From positions 1-64,000 of the forward strand of contig NZ_JABFHF010000027.1 of NCBI RefSeq assembly GCF_015476655.1: 64,000 bases of DNA. The letters are read 5' to 3'. Each line of letters begins with the position of its first letter. Positions within the stretch are counted from its first letter, which is position 1. The notes beneath the pieces are model-generated. The model searched no databases, was not told the DNA's origin, and saw only the letters and a program-made list of their open reading frames with translations. This document shows positions 44,990 through 54,308 of this stretch, piece by piece. The position numbers and the translations under genes were made by a program. This DNA is from Aquiflexum lacus (lineage in GTDB: Bacteria > Bacteroidota > Bacteroidia > Cytophagales > Cyclobacteriaceae).

Positions 44990-45808
44990 TTACCACTCCC
45001 AAAGTCCGTTTTCGAAATCGAGTAGCTTATATTCAAATTCGAGTGAATTCAAATATGCCTGCAACTCAGGATTGGGATGATCAGACTTAACCAAATCTGC
45101 TATGTAAGCATTATCCGGATTGGTATATCTCCTGACTATTGATCTAAATAACCTTTGATCAAATACTTGATCATAGGTCAAGACTTTTGCAGTATTCTGG
45201 AAAATCAACCATTTTGCCTCAGGATGATCCATAAAGTGGTTATAGAAATCCTTAAACCTTATAAATCCGATCGTCTTTTGACCAGCATTGGCATTGGTTT
45301 GTGAGGGCATTACCAATTCAATGTATTTGACATCAAATTTGATCTGGGAATGATGCTTGTCAAAGACAAAGTCTTCCATGAAATCCAGGAAATACAATTG
45401 CTTTACAAAGATACTGTCTCCATTTGCTGCGATCCAGAAATTTTCCTGAAACTCAGCAATGGACAAAGGTCTTGTAAACTCATCGTCTCCGAAAACCTCC
45501 AAAGCATTATCCTCAACTATAGCTTTGTAGATATGGTTTACGATACCATCATTTTTGGTATCACCGGATCCATAAAGCGGCTGATTATACTTTTCTCTAA
45601 GGTCAATCCTTCTCCAAACAGCCAATTGATACATTTTATCATCCTCCCTGATGGGATGGGCCGAAAATATGGTATCTTTTTTAAACTGCCTATCTCCGAC
45701 ACTGGATGGATTGACACTGGTGGCGCCCTGTCCTTTGGCATCAAGGCCAAGCAATATCACGCAAAGTGATAATAGACCAATGAATTTATTATGAAGTTTC
45801 ATATTCAT
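44990..45808 (-). CDS. gldN: T9SS/gliding protein GldN (PorN)
   Basis: 272 residues from the ATG at 45808 (a second ATG at 45802; an upstream TTG is unlikely). The signal peptide ends near GLDAKGQG. The mature domain has the GldN features MYQLAVWRRIDLREKYNQPLYG and YFLDFMEDFVFDKHHSQIKFDVKYIELVMP. GldN pairs with the GldK lipoprotein to form the large periplasmic ring of the T9SS under the outer membrane. It is the last gene of gldKLMN, ending at a bidirectional terminator. Confidence 0.95.
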   Translation of the reverse strand: MNMKLHNKFIGLLSLCVILLGLDAKGQGATSVNPSSVGDRQFKKDTIFSAHPIREDDKMYQLAVWRRIDLREKYNQPLYGSGDTKNDGIVNHIYKAIVEDNALEVFGDDEFTRPLSIAEFQENFWIAANGDSIFVKQLYFLDFMEDFVFDKHHSQIKFDVKYIELVMPSQTNANAGQKTIGFIRFKDFYNHFMDHPEAKWLIFQNTAKVLTYDQVFDQRLFRSIVRRYTNPDNAYIADLVKSDHPNPELQAYLNSLEFEYKLLDFENGLWEW

Positions 45809-45843
45809 TTTATTTAGGGACAATACCCAAAGGCATTGACCAA

Positions 45844-47451
45844 TTATTTAATTGCCATTCTGTAAATTTCAGGATTGGCCAAGGTATTCTTGATCTTATT
45901 TTGACGGAAATTGGTTCTTGTCACCTCCGTTACCCTTACTATCAGATCATCACCACTTCTAGCGGAAGCCAATAGATTTCTGATGGCTACATTCTTACTT
46001 GAAATGTTGACCCTTTCACGAGGCACATCATTTCTCAAAAGAATCACTTCACCACCTGTAACCTCAAAATTGGCATCTCTTGCCATAGTCCTTCCGAAAG
46101 TAGGCTCAGGAATTGCTTCTACAATAAGGGATGACGGGCCAGGAGCTGGATAAGCTACACTAAGGTCAATCGGACCCCTACCATCAAACAACCTGATTGT
46201 CGGTGCAGGTACCGGCTTAATATCATACGAAACATCTCCGATTTTATTGCCTCCACTACTTACTCCGATATTTACTTTTCCAGAGGCTCCTGGAATTACA
46301 GTCAATTGGCCGGGTCTAGTACCCTGAATAGAGGTACCATTAGACACTGTAAAACTTGGCGCATATGAATTACCCAATGCAGGTACATCTATCAACAAGT
46401 CATTGGCACAATCTGCATACAATTGGTTGACAACCTCTGAAGTGACCTTAATGATCGGCTGTGCAACATAATATTCATACTCAACAGGAAGGACTTTGTC
46501 TTCACCTCCCACGTTGGTAGTGATTTCACCTTTCAGAACTCTTTTGGCCAGACCTCTATCGTCATATTGACCTGCGGGTTGTGCTGTGAATTCTATTTTT
46601 CCAAAACCGTTTTCTACTGATACCGATCTTCCATCTATCGTCATCTCCGGAGCATCCGAAGAAGAAGATGAAGCAATAAACATGTCAGCTTGGAATTTGG
46701 TACCTGCTGCTACTACATTGGATAAAGCGGCAATCCTTGCCTCAACGATGTCAGCTTTGAAGTAAAATGAACCGATGGAAGAAGTAATTGCCGACAAGGC
46801 TTCACTTTCAATGTTCAACACTTCATTCTGATATTGAGAAATCAAGGCCATTACCGCACCTACTGGAGATTTAACAAAATTGAGATTCACAAAGTTTTTG
46901 TTTCTTGCTTCCGAATCGTTTTGGAAAATCTCGATATCCTTGGCATCCTTGGCGATATCTTCAAAAGACATCTCAATTCCAAGGTCATTCAATATTTGTG
47001 ATATTTGAACCGGATAAGCATTTAGCTTTTCCTGCATTTCAAACCCTTTCCTGTTGTTATTGAAAATATTACCGGGAACGTCAGTATTTTTTAAAGACGA
47101 ATTTCTGAATTGACCTTTTTCATCTCTTGCATTGGAAGTTTCAATCAGCTCTTGCTTTAAGCTTTCAAGATAATTGAAAATTTCTGCAGTTTGATTTCGG
47201 ACTTCTTGGGAAGCCGCAACCTTAGGAACATCACGTGGATTGTTACCTTGCTGTTCGACAGTATTCTCTATAGAAGAAACTGTGAATTCATTTTTATTGA
47301 TGTAGTTTTTTGAAGTTCTCTCCAAACCATCATTCAACAGTACAAACTTCTGAAGGATCTGATTACTTACCTGCAATGCCAGCAAAGCTGTCAATACAAG
47401 GTACATCATTCCTATCATCCGTTGCCTTGGTGTTTCTTTTCCTCCAGCCAT
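45844..47451 (-). CDS. gldM: T9SS/gliding motor protein GldM (PorM)
   Basis: 535 residues from the ATG at 47451, giving the canonical MAGGKETPRQRMIGMMYLVL; an in-frame TTG at 47463 is rejected. One N-terminal membrane helix (about 12-34, MMYLVLTALLALQVSNQIL) is followed by the D1 helical domain (about 35-215), then three Ig-like beta domains (VSVENGFGKIEFTAQPAGQY, PVEYEYYVAQPIIKVTSE, YDIKPVPAPTIRLFDG). The helix sits with GldL to form the proton-driven rotary motor, and the beta domains reach across the periplasm to GldK/N. Confidence 0.97.
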   Translation of the reverse strand: MAGGKETPRQRMIGMMYLVLTALLALQVSNQILQKFVLLNDGLERTSKNYINKNEFTVSSIENTVEQQGNNPRDVPKVAASQEVRNQTAEIFNYLESLKQELIETSNARDEKGQFRNSSLKNTDVPGNIFNNNRKGFEMQEKLNAYPVQISQILNDLGIEMSFEDIAKDAKDIEIFQNDSEARNKNFVNLNFVKSPVGAVMALISQYQNEVLNIESEALSAITSSIGSFYFKADIVEARIAALSNVVAAGTKFQADMFIASSSSSDAPEMTIDGRSVSVENGFGKIEFTAQPAGQYDDRGLAKRVLKGEITTNVGGEDKVLPVEYEYYVAQPIIKVTSEVVNQLYADCANDLLIDVPALGNSYAPSFTVSNGTSIQGTRPGQLTVIPGASGKVNIGVSSGGNKIGDVSYDIKPVPAPTIRLFDGRGPIDLSVAYPAPGPSSLIVEAIPEPTFGRTMARDANFEVTGGEVILLRNDVPRERVNISSKNVAIRNLLASARSGDDLIVRVTEVTRTNFRQNKIKNTLANPEIYRMAIK

Positions 47452-47490
47452 TTTATTTCTCAAAAAGATTAAACATAGATTTAATTAAGC

Positions 47491-48291
47491 TTAACCTTTC
47501 ATGGCTGTTAGCATGCCACCATAAATTTTATTAAGTGAACTCACGTTTTGGTTGAGTTTGGCCAATTCATTTTTGAACTGCTCAGTTTCTTTTCCTGCTT
47601 CATTGAGACCTTCCATAGCTGTAGAAACATTTGCATAAAACTTATTCAAAGTTTTCAAATGGGCCTGCGCATCCAACAATTCCATTTCATAGACATTGTT
47701 GAGTGCTGAAAGGTTTTTGGTAACTGTTACCACTTGGCTATGGTATTCTTTGGCATCAGTTGAAGCGTTTGAAAGTTCTGATAGCGCCATGGCTGTTTTA
47801 CCATAAGACTGATTGATGTCTACCAAAGTCTTGGACGCGGTTTTTACATTTGTTGCATATTCATTGGTAGCTACTGCTGCATCAGCAAGAGTTCCCATTT
47901 TCTCTGCAGAGGTTGCGAGATTTTGGATTCCTTTACCTAGGCTGTCTAACAAGTCGGGACCGATTTTTGCGTTAGAAAGCATGTCATCAAACTTTTGGGT
48001 GATGTTTTCTTTAGGCTCTTTTTTGGATGATTTAGCCGCCTCAAGTTCTTCGCCTGCCAATTCAGGATATACTTTTGCCCAATCTATTTCTTCGTGTTTG
48101 GGTTCGAAAGCAGATAAGAAAAAAATCAGTGCTTCAGTAGTCAGACCTACACCGATCATTAAACTGGCTCCTTGCCAGTCCAGAATTTTAAACATCGCAC
48201 CAAGAATTACAATTGATGCACCGATACCGTATATCATTGGCATGATATCACCGTAGAATTTGTGTTTAAAGGAATTTTTGTTCTTTGCCAT
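47491..48291 (-). CDS. gldL: T9SS/gliding motor protein GldL (PorL)
   Basis: 266 residues. Two membrane helices at about 18-37 and 42-62 (MPMIYGIGASIVILGAMFKI; GASLMIGVGLTTEALIFFLSAF), followed by a cytoplasmic part rich in Thr/Ala/Asn coiled-coil helices (about 90-266). Polar residues in or by the membrane include K35, E53 and E63. The two Glu are ten residues apart, as are the functional pair described in Flavobacterium GldL. It forms the pentameric stator/rotor with GldM that uses proton motive force. Confidence 0.96.
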   Translation of the reverse strand: MAKNKNSFKHKFYGDIMPMIYGIGASIVILGAMFKILDWQGASLMIGVGLTTEALIFFLSAFEPKHEEIDWAKVYPELAGEELEAAKSSKKEPKENITQKFDDMLSNAKIGPDLLDSLGKGIQNLATSAEKMGTLADAAVATNEYATNVKTASKTLVDINQSYGKTAMALSELSNASTDAKEYHSQVVTVTKNLSALNNVYEMELLDAQAHLKTLNKFYANVSTAMEGLNEAGKETEQFKNELAKLNQNVSSLNKIYGGMLTAMKG

Positions 48292-48340
48292 AATAAATAA
48301 AAGTAAAGAGTTTAGAGTGATTAAGTTTAGAGTTGTTGAT

Positions 48341-49435
48341 TTACCTTTTCCTTCTCCTATTGTTGTTCACGTTCATAGAGCCGGATCTTCCTAAGTAAGT
48401 CATTGTTGTTCTGAATCCAATATGAGCAGTTTTTACATCTTGGAATTCATAAGTTCTTGTACTTGTTTCCAAATAGTGAGCGATGTCCTTCCAGGATCCA
48501 CCTCTTACTACTTTTCTTTTTTCATTCGGGTTATCATACTTAGGATCCAAATCCCAAGTCAATGCCCCACCAACTGGACTGTAAGCGTCCAATACCCATT
48601 CGGCTACATTGCCTGACATGTTGTACAATCCAAATCCATTTGGAGCAAATACATCAACGGGAGCAGTGTATGCAAATCCGTCATCGATATAATTTCCTCT
48701 ACCTGGTTTGAAGTTGGCCATCAGACAGCCTCTCTTGTTTTTCAAATAAGGACCGCCCCAAGGATACTTGGCCACTTCCTTACCACCTTTTGCAGCATAC
48801 TCCCATTCAGCCTCTGTTGGTAATCTGAATTGCGGATAATCGAAATCAGATCTGTCATTGGCGTTCAGATGGTATGTTCTCCACTCACAGTACATGTGAG
48901 CCTGCTCCCAGCTTACACCAACTACAGGATAGTTGTCAAAAGCCGGATGGTCAAAATAGAACTCCATCAAGGGATCTCCATAATGGAAAGTAAAACTAGT
49001 GTTCCAAACAGTAGAGTCAGGAAGTACCTCATCAAGATTAAATTGAGGAGGATCTTTCAATGTAGTCGGCGTGCTGTAGGTATATTCACCTAATCTCACA
49101 GCTTCTACAAATTGCCTGTACTTGTTGTTGGACACCTCGTACTTATCCATGTAAAATTCCGAGATGGTAATCTGTTTGTTTAAAGAAGACTGTGAGAATG
49201 CAATATCCTCATCAGCCTGACCCATCCAAAAAGTCCCTGCTTTTACGGGTACCATGTCTTGAGGCAGAACTTGCTGCCAAATGACTCTCTTCGGAACACC
49301 AGTTACTTCACCCCGTCTGTTGTCTTTTTCACTGGCTGAACCCTTCTTGCCTAAAAGTCCACAACTTGGCAGAACTGCTACTACCAAAAGGGCTAAAATC
49401 AAGGTGAAAATGCGTGAATTCATTTTTCTAGACAT
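48341..49435 (-). CDS. gldK: T9SS/gliding lipoprotein GldK (PorK)
   Basis: 364 residues. Lipobox VLPSC with Cys at 25. The body is an FGE-sulfatase-like fold: VKAGTFWMGQADED, YEVSNNKYRQFVEA, VVGVSWEQAHMYCEWRTYHL, FRLPTEAEWEYAAKGGKE, GNVAEWVLDAYSP and VVRGGSWKD. In the T9SS this fold is structural: GldK with GldN forms the periplasmic ring attached to the outer membrane. First gene of gldKLMN. A second ATG at 49423 is also possible. A candidate -7 element lies at 49522-49529. Confidence 0.97.
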   Translation of the reverse strand: MSRKMNSRIFTLILALLVVAVLPSCGLLGKKGSASEKDNRRGEVTGVPKRVIWQQVLPQDMVPVKAGTFWMGQADEDIAFSQSSLNKQITISEFYMDKYEVSNNKYRQFVEAVRLGEYTYSTPTTLKDPPQFNLDEVLPDSTVWNTSFTFHYGDPLMEFYFDHPAFDNYPVVGVSWEQAHMYCEWRTYHLNANDRSDFDYPQFRLPTEAEWEYAAKGGKEVAKYPWGGPYLKNKRGCLMANFKPGRGNYIDDGFAYTAPVDVFAPNGFGLYNMSGNVAEWVLDAYSPVGGALTWDLDPKYDNPNEKRKVVRGGSWKDIAHYLETSTRTYEFQDVKTAHIGFRTTMTYLGRSGSMNVNNNRRRKR

Positions 49436-49521
49436 AAATTACATATAATGAGTTGTTAAATAACTTGTCCATTTTTTAATAGGAACAAGAGCGAAAAGTA
49501 AAGTAAATTCTTAGAAATACA

Positions 49522-49529
49522 CAAATTTA
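49522..49529 (-). promoter_or_regulatory. Candidate -7 element for gldKLMN
   Basis: The minus strand reads TAAATTTG, an exact TAnnTTTG match 86 nt before the gldK ATG, in the 119-bp gap after porP. No well-spaced -33 element. Confidence 0.35.
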
Positions 49530-49554
49530 ATTTACCAATTTCTTTTATTTTTTT

Positions 49555-50526
49555 TTAAAACCTGAATCTTGGAGTTCTTTGAATTGTCCTTTGAAACTCC
49601 TTTGTCACGTCCGGCAATACATAAGATAACATGAATTCGTGACTGGTCGGAGATTTGGCTTCTATACCACTTACTACCAAGTCAAATGCATATCCAATCC
49701 TAAGTGAGTTGTCTCTGAGAAGGCTATATCCTGTAATCAATGAAACAGATTCTTCTCCTCTAAACGCAAGACCCGCGCTTATTTTTTTATTGTATGTCGC
49801 TATAACGCTCACATCATAAGAAAAATTATTGAATGAGACAGTTTTCAACAAAATACTTGGCTCAAAATCCCAAAGCGCAAATGTTCTTATCCTATATCCT
49901 ACCATTAAGTAAGAATGATTCCTTAATTGGTTTTCCAATGCCCCTTCTCCAAAATCAAAACCGGGTTCATTGATATGTCGACTACTTAATGCCATGTAAT
50001 ACTTTCCCCTGTCATAGATGACACCTGCACCATAATTGATGTTCATTTGGGTTTCTGAACCTGTTTGAGGAAGTGTGGGGTCTTCATTCACAGTCCTTAA
50101 GTCTTCATAATTTAAGGTGCTGGAATAAACACCACCCATGGCACCGAAGCTCAATGTTCCCATCCTCAACCTTTTGTGGTATGCCAATGATAGATTCACT
50201 TCCTGATTGGTGGTCGGTCCGATATTGTCATTAACAAAATTAAGGCCAACTCCTAATTTAAGTTTTTCTATAGCTGCTTGGGCAGATACCAATTGAGTAA
50301 TCGGCGGATTGCCATTGCTTCCTGTGTAATTTAACCATTGAGATCGATGAAGGGCAGAAAACCTATAGCCACCATCCTTGCCAGAAAAAGCTGGATTAAA
50401 ATAAGTGCTGTTATACATGTACTGTGTGAATTGGGCATCTTGTTGCCCCTCTGCTTCCAAAAACAAAAAACAACTTGTTGCAAGAACAAAGATGTACTTT
50501 AAGAAACTAAACTCAAGCTTAACCAT
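49555..50526 (-). CDS. porP: PorP/SprF family T9SS outer-membrane protein
   Basis: 323 residues. The signal peptide ends near FLEAEGQQDAQ. The family signature DAQFTQYMYNSTYFNPAFSG starts the mature part, then a 14-strand-type beta-barrel pattern runs to a C-terminal Phe. PorP/SprF proteins bind the PorE/K/N assembly or act as anchors for surface adhesins. Located directly upstream of gldKLMN on the same strand, it is most likely the structural PorP of this T9SS rather than an adhesin-specific SprF paralogue. Confidence 0.92.
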   Translation of the reverse strand: MVKLEFSFLKYIFVLATSCFLFLEAEGQQDAQFTQYMYNSTYFNPAFSGKDGGYRFSALHRSQWLNYTGSNGNPPITQLVSAQAAIEKLKLGVGLNFVNDNIGPTTNQEVNLSLAYHKRLRMGTLSFGAMGGVYSSTLNYEDLRTVNEDPTLPQTGSETQMNINYGAGVIYDRGKYYMALSSRHINEPGFDFGEGALENQLRNHSYLMVGYRIRTFALWDFEPSILLKTVSFNNFSYDVSVIATYNKKISAGLAFRGEESVSLITGYSLLRDNSLRIGYAFDLVVSGIEAKSPTSHEFMLSYVLPDVTKEFQRTIQRTPRFRF

Positions 50527-50600
50527 GCATAAATAAAATAATCATTTAAAACCCTATTCTACACAATTAAACTGATTTTAGCCATAAAAGATTGTAAGAA

Positions 50601-51374
50601 TCACAAATTATTTGCCTTTTTTATGTACAACTCCAATGCACCTGTCATACTTGGGGCATTTGGCATTGGAGCTTCTATATCTAAAATTAGCCCTTGATCC
50701 CTGACTTCCTGAGCTGTGGTTGGACCAAAAGCTGCTATACGGGTATTGTTCTGTTGAAAATCAGGGAAATTATGCTTTAATGACTTTATACCTGAGGGAC
50801 TGAAAAATGCAAGAATATCATATTTGATATCTCTCAAATCATTCAAGTCCGCAGCAACTGTATGATAGATGATAGCTTCGGTGATTGCTATATTCATCTT
50901 GGTCAAATAATCCGGTATCTCGGCTTTTCTAATATCAGAACAAGGGAAAAGATACTTTTCAGATTTATGCTTTTTAAAATAGTCAAACAAATCAGTGGCT
51001 GTCTTTTGACCTACAAAAAGCTTTCTTTTCCTTATTACAATGTATTTTTGAAGGTAATGAGCCGTTTGATCAGAAATACAAAAATATTTCATATCAGCAG
51101 GCATCTCTATTTTAAATTCTTTGCAGATGGTAAAAAAATGATCTATAGCATTCCGACTGGTAAAAATGATGGCAGTATGTTTTAAGATATCAATTTTCTG
51201 CCTCCTGAAATCTTTAACCGAAACAGGCTCAACCTGAATGAAAGGTCTAAAATCAATTTTCAAGTTGTATTTCTCCGCCAATTGAAAATAGGGGGATCTA
51301 TCATCTGCCGGTTTTGGCTGGGAAACTAAAATACTCCTAACCGGATTGAATCTGTCTTTGGTAGATTTAGTCAT
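50601..51374 (-). CDS. hemD: Uroporphyrinogen-III synthase
   Basis: 257 residues from the ATG at 51374; a TTG at 51422 would add 16 and overlap the gene upstream by 8 bp. Two alternating alpha/beta domains of the HemD type: VRSILVSQPKPADD, IIFTSRNAIDHFF (about 75-90), FLFPCSD-like YLFPCSDIRKAEIPDYL, EAIIYHTVAAD, ILAFFSPSGIKSL, and IAAFGPTTAQEVRDQGL. It closes the tetrapyrrole ring in heme synthesis. Other heme genes are absent except hemW on the other strand. In this window it sits between a DUF4271 gene and porP. Confidence 0.93.
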   Translation of the reverse strand: MTKSTKDRFNPVRSILVSQPKPADDRSPYFQLAEKYNLKIDFRPFIQVEPVSVKDFRRQKIDILKHTAIIFTSRNAIDHFFTICKEFKIEMPADMKYFCISDQTAHYLQKYIVIRKRKLFVGQKTATDLFDYFKKHKSEKYLFPCSDIRKAEIPDYLTKMNIAITEAIIYHTVAADLNDLRDIKYDILAFFSPSGIKSLKHNFPDFQQNNTRIAAFGPTTAQEVRDQGLILDIEAPMPNAPSMTGALELYIKKANNL

Positions 51375-51414
51375 CGTCTTACTCTTCTCCTTTTGATTAC
51401 TGTTCTCTATTCTT

Positions 51415-52533
51415 TCACCCAATGATAACTTTTGTAAGTATCAAAAAAGGGACTATTTCCGCGCTGCAAATGTAAACAAATAAATGGTAATTTTTAAAAG
51501 AGAGCCTATTCGACATGATTATAAATAGTATTGCAACTCCTATTAAATAAATCCAAAAAAAACCGTACAAGAGATATTTAATTGTAAGTTCCAGTTCAAA
51601 TAAATCATTCAATAATACGAAACTCACTATAAATGCAATACTGAAAGTGGAAATTGAAATGATTCTGAACAGATAAAAAAAATGAGCATTGACAATTTTT
51701 CCAAGCTCAAAGAAATAAGCCATTATCCTCAGAAACACAAACTTCAAGACTGCCAACAAGATCAGAAACCCCGAACCGAACAACCAATTGAGGAACAATT
51801 GGTTGAGGTCGCCGTTCACTATCCCAATAAGATTCTCGCTGTCGAGAACCTTGATAGACATCATTCCTAACAAAAATGCAAGCATGTTAACGATCAAGAG
51901 ATAGAAAATAACATCCAATGTAAAGAATTTTTGAAGCGAGTTGGATTCAGAAAAATCCTCAGCTGAAAATACCGCTGAAGGCATGATAATCAATTTGAGT
52001 ACAAGCGGGTAAATCATTTTATAAATCGCTAAAAGAAACAGAATCGTCAAAAGTGCAAAAAAGAAAAAATCATTAAAGTTGCTTTTCTCTCTTTTTTCTG
52101 GCAATTGACTATCCAACTTGTCTACACCTGCGCGTTCCATCACTTTTTCAAAAAAACCTTTCTGAACCGATACTGCTTCAGGATCTATTCCTTTTTTGAT
52201 GATGCTCAAAACAACCTCACCTTCAGATTTACCCTCCAAAATATTTTCGATAACAGATGAAGGTACAATCAGTGTGGTATCCTGGGCCGCATAAAACCAA
52301 AGCCTCTCATCCAAAAACATGGTTGATTCTTTTGGAAAACTCAATCTAAAGCTGCTTTTGGGAAAGGATTGAAGATCTATCTCAATGTTAATGGCTGAAT
52401 AGGAACGTGCTTTTCTTTGAGGATATAGTTCCTGGATTTTGTTGTTGTAATTTTCAAGTATTTGGGAAAACCCATCTACAGCTAAAAACAGCAAACAAAA
52501 ACTTAAGATCAATTTATAAAAATTTCCTCGCAT
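51415..52533 (-). CDS. DUF4271 multi-pass membrane protein
   Basis: 372 residues from the ATG at 52533 (GTG one codon earlier). A signal-like N-terminus and a soluble exported region (about 25-150) are followed by about six membrane helices (about 155-372), the pattern of the Bacteroidota-specific DUF4271 family. No catalytic motif is visible and the function is not known. Its start lies 3-6 bp from the stop of the Omp85-like gene, and hemD follows, so the three are likely one transcript. Confidence 0.85.
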   Translation of the reverse strand: MRGNFYKLILSFCLLFLAVDGFSQILENYNNKIQELYPQRKARSYSAINIEIDLQSFPKSSFRLSFPKESTMFLDERLWFYAAQDTTLIVPSSVIENILEGKSEGEVVLSIIKKGIDPEAVSVQKGFFEKVMERAGVDKLDSQLPEKREKSNFNDFFFFALLTILFLLAIYKMIYPLVLKLIIMPSAVFSAEDFSESNSLQKFFTLDVIFYLLIVNMLAFLLGMMSIKVLDSENLIGIVNGDLNQLFLNWLFGSGFLILLAVLKFVFLRIMAYFFELGKIVNAHFFYLFRIISISTFSIAFIVSFVLLNDLFELELTIKYLLYGFFWIYLIGVAILFIIMSNRLSFKNYHLFVYICSAEIVPFLILTKVIIG

Positions 52534-52536
52534 CAC

Positions 52537-54261
52537 TTAAAATCTACCGGTGTATCCAAAATGGATTTTTGAAAGGTTAAAAGCAAAGTCCTGTACATTA
52601 GATCCTCCCAAACCATAAACAAAACTGAAAATCCCATTGCCTGTCTCTAGACTAAATCCCATTCCTGCCGAAAAGGTATTGTCGACGGGTAATCCCTGTA
52701 CATTATTCTCTAGCCTTCCCATATCGGCAAAAATCATAAAATATGAGTAGGTATCAAAATAAAATCTTGGCTCCACATTGAGATAAACATAATTGTTGGC
52801 AAAAAAGAAATTTTCATTGAACCCGCGGACACTCTGAAGTCCACCCAACCTGAATAAATCATTGAGTAAAAGATTTTCATTTTGAACAAAACCTCCTGAT
52901 AACCTTGTAAACAATCCCCACTGTTGGTTGAAATAGAAATGCTTTTCAAACCTTCCTTGCAAGTAATATTGTAAAGTTTTTAAAACAATCCCTTCATATA
53001 GGGAAGGTGGTATGGCCGTGTTTTGGATCAGGTTTTTGTTTCCGATGGCAAATTCCAATTCTGCAAATGCACCCCTTCTCGGAAAAAACACATCATCCAA
53101 CCAATAATGGGCATAATTTAACCCATAATTGTTGAACCTGAAATCCCCTGCTTCCGGCAAAGCAGTGATCTCACTCAGTCCAGATGAAGTTAACAAATCA
53201 CCGGCCTGCCTACGTATGAAGAATTTTAAGTAGCCATCTGAATTGAACCTGTACCCAAAACTTAGCCGGAAATCCCTATTCAAAAAAGTAGTGTCCTCTT
53301 TCAACAAGGAAAATGAAACGCCCATATCAATCATTGAACCCAACAACATCGGTTCAAAGGCCGCTACCTTCAAATTCTGAGAAAATTGATTGAACCTTTG
53401 CCAATGAAGTTCGTAATTCCTACCACTTCCACCTAGATTGTGGAGCATGACATCAAATTGACCTGTTACCAATAACCTCCCTCCTTCGAGTTCATTGGGC
53501 AAAAAACCAATGATACCATCTATTGAATTGATTCTTCGATCATTGATGGGTAAGTAAAGTGTTGCCTCCTCATTTTGAAAACTCAGTTCAGGTTCACCTG
53601 ACCATCTGAGATAAGGCAAGTTCCTGATCTGCTGAATTCCATTCTGTACTTTTCTTTGGGAGAAAGGTTCGCCAGGTCTGATCTGTAGAAAGTTGCTAAG
53701 AAACTTAGGCTTTGTTTTTGAATCACCGGTAACTTTCAAAGTGTCAAAAGTGATAAAAGGCCCAAGATCCAAGTTCAATGCTGCCGAAATTCTATTGCCA
53801 TCCCTTTCGAGGCTATCCAATTTTACGGCAGCAAAGGGATAACCTTTATTTTCTGATTCTTTGATGATGGATTCAAATAGTCTGTAAACCTGCCTGTAAT
53901 CGAATGGTTTTTGGTTGAACCTTTTCATGTCTGCACCCGCTTTGACCAATACCACAGGTTCCACATTCCCCTGTCTCAAGGTTACCCATTCAAACTTTTT
54001 ACCTGTATCCACACTAAGCCAAAGGGAATCTTTGGATTGGAGCAACACACTTTGGATAGGATCCAAATACCCCAATTGGTACAATTCCTGAAATCGTGTC
54101 CTTATAAATGCAGCTTTTGCCAAAGAATCGCTGAAAACCTGCTCTTCCACCAAGTTAAGGCCTCCTTTGGTTTCCAACTTCAACCATTTTCCCCCTTGGG
54201 AAAAGGATTGGAAGCAAACCAAAAAAAATAAAGGCAGAAGGAATAGTAGGGTGCTTTTCAA
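52537..54261 (-). CDS. BamA/TamA (Omp85) family outer-membrane protein
   Basis: 574 residues. Signal peptide ending around QSFSQGG. About two POTRA-like regions (about 25-230: RTRFQELYQLGYLDPIQS, PFDYRQVYRLFESIIKESENKGYPF, LSNFLQIRPGEPFSQRKVQNGIQQI) lead to a 16-strand barrel with the Omp85 lid-lock motif in LGGLQSVRGFNENF (RGF, about 480) and a C-terminal Phe. It is shorter than BamA (about 800), so a TamA-like or accessory insertion factor is more likely than the essential BamA. Initiation is at TTG; no ATG precedes the signal. It is divergent from hemW, also a TTG start, 47 bp apart. Confidence 0.88.
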   Translation of the reverse strand: MKSTLLFLLPLFFLVCFQSFSQGGKWLKLETKGGLNLVEEQVFSDSLAKAAFIRTRFQELYQLGYLDPIQSVLLQSKDSLWLSVDTGKKFEWVTLRQGNVEPVVLVKAGADMKRFNQKPFDYRQVYRLFESIIKESENKGYPFAAVKLDSLERDGNRISAALNLDLGPFITFDTLKVTGDSKTKPKFLSNFLQIRPGEPFSQRKVQNGIQQIRNLPYLRWSGEPELSFQNEEATLYLPINDRRINSIDGIIGFLPNELEGGRLLVTGQFDVMLHNLGGSGRNYELHWQRFNQFSQNLKVAAFEPMLLGSMIDMGVSFSLLKEDTTFLNRDFRLSFGYRFNSDGYLKFFIRRQAGDLLTSSGLSEITALPEAGDFRFNNYGLNYAHYWLDDVFFPRRGAFAELEFAIGNKNLIQNTAIPPSLYEGIVLKTLQYYLQGRFEKHFYFNQQWGLFTRLSGGFVQNENLLLNDLFRLGGLQSVRGFNENFFFANNYVYLNVEPRFYFDTYSYFMIFADMGRLENNVQGLPVDNTFSAGMGFSLETGNGIFSFVYGLGGSNVQDFAFNLSKIHFGYTGRF

Positions 54262-54281
54262 TTTTGAGCAATTGGTTTAAC

Positions 54282-54289
54282 TATCTTTG
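54282..54289 (+). promoter_or_regulatory. -7 element TATCTTTG for hemW
   Basis: An exact TAnnTTTG match 19 nt before the TTG start of hemW. A TTTTG lies 15 bp further upstream, slightly too close for the usual -33 spacing. Confidence 0.4.
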
Positions 54290-54308
54290 AAGGCTAAAAG
54301 TAAACAAA

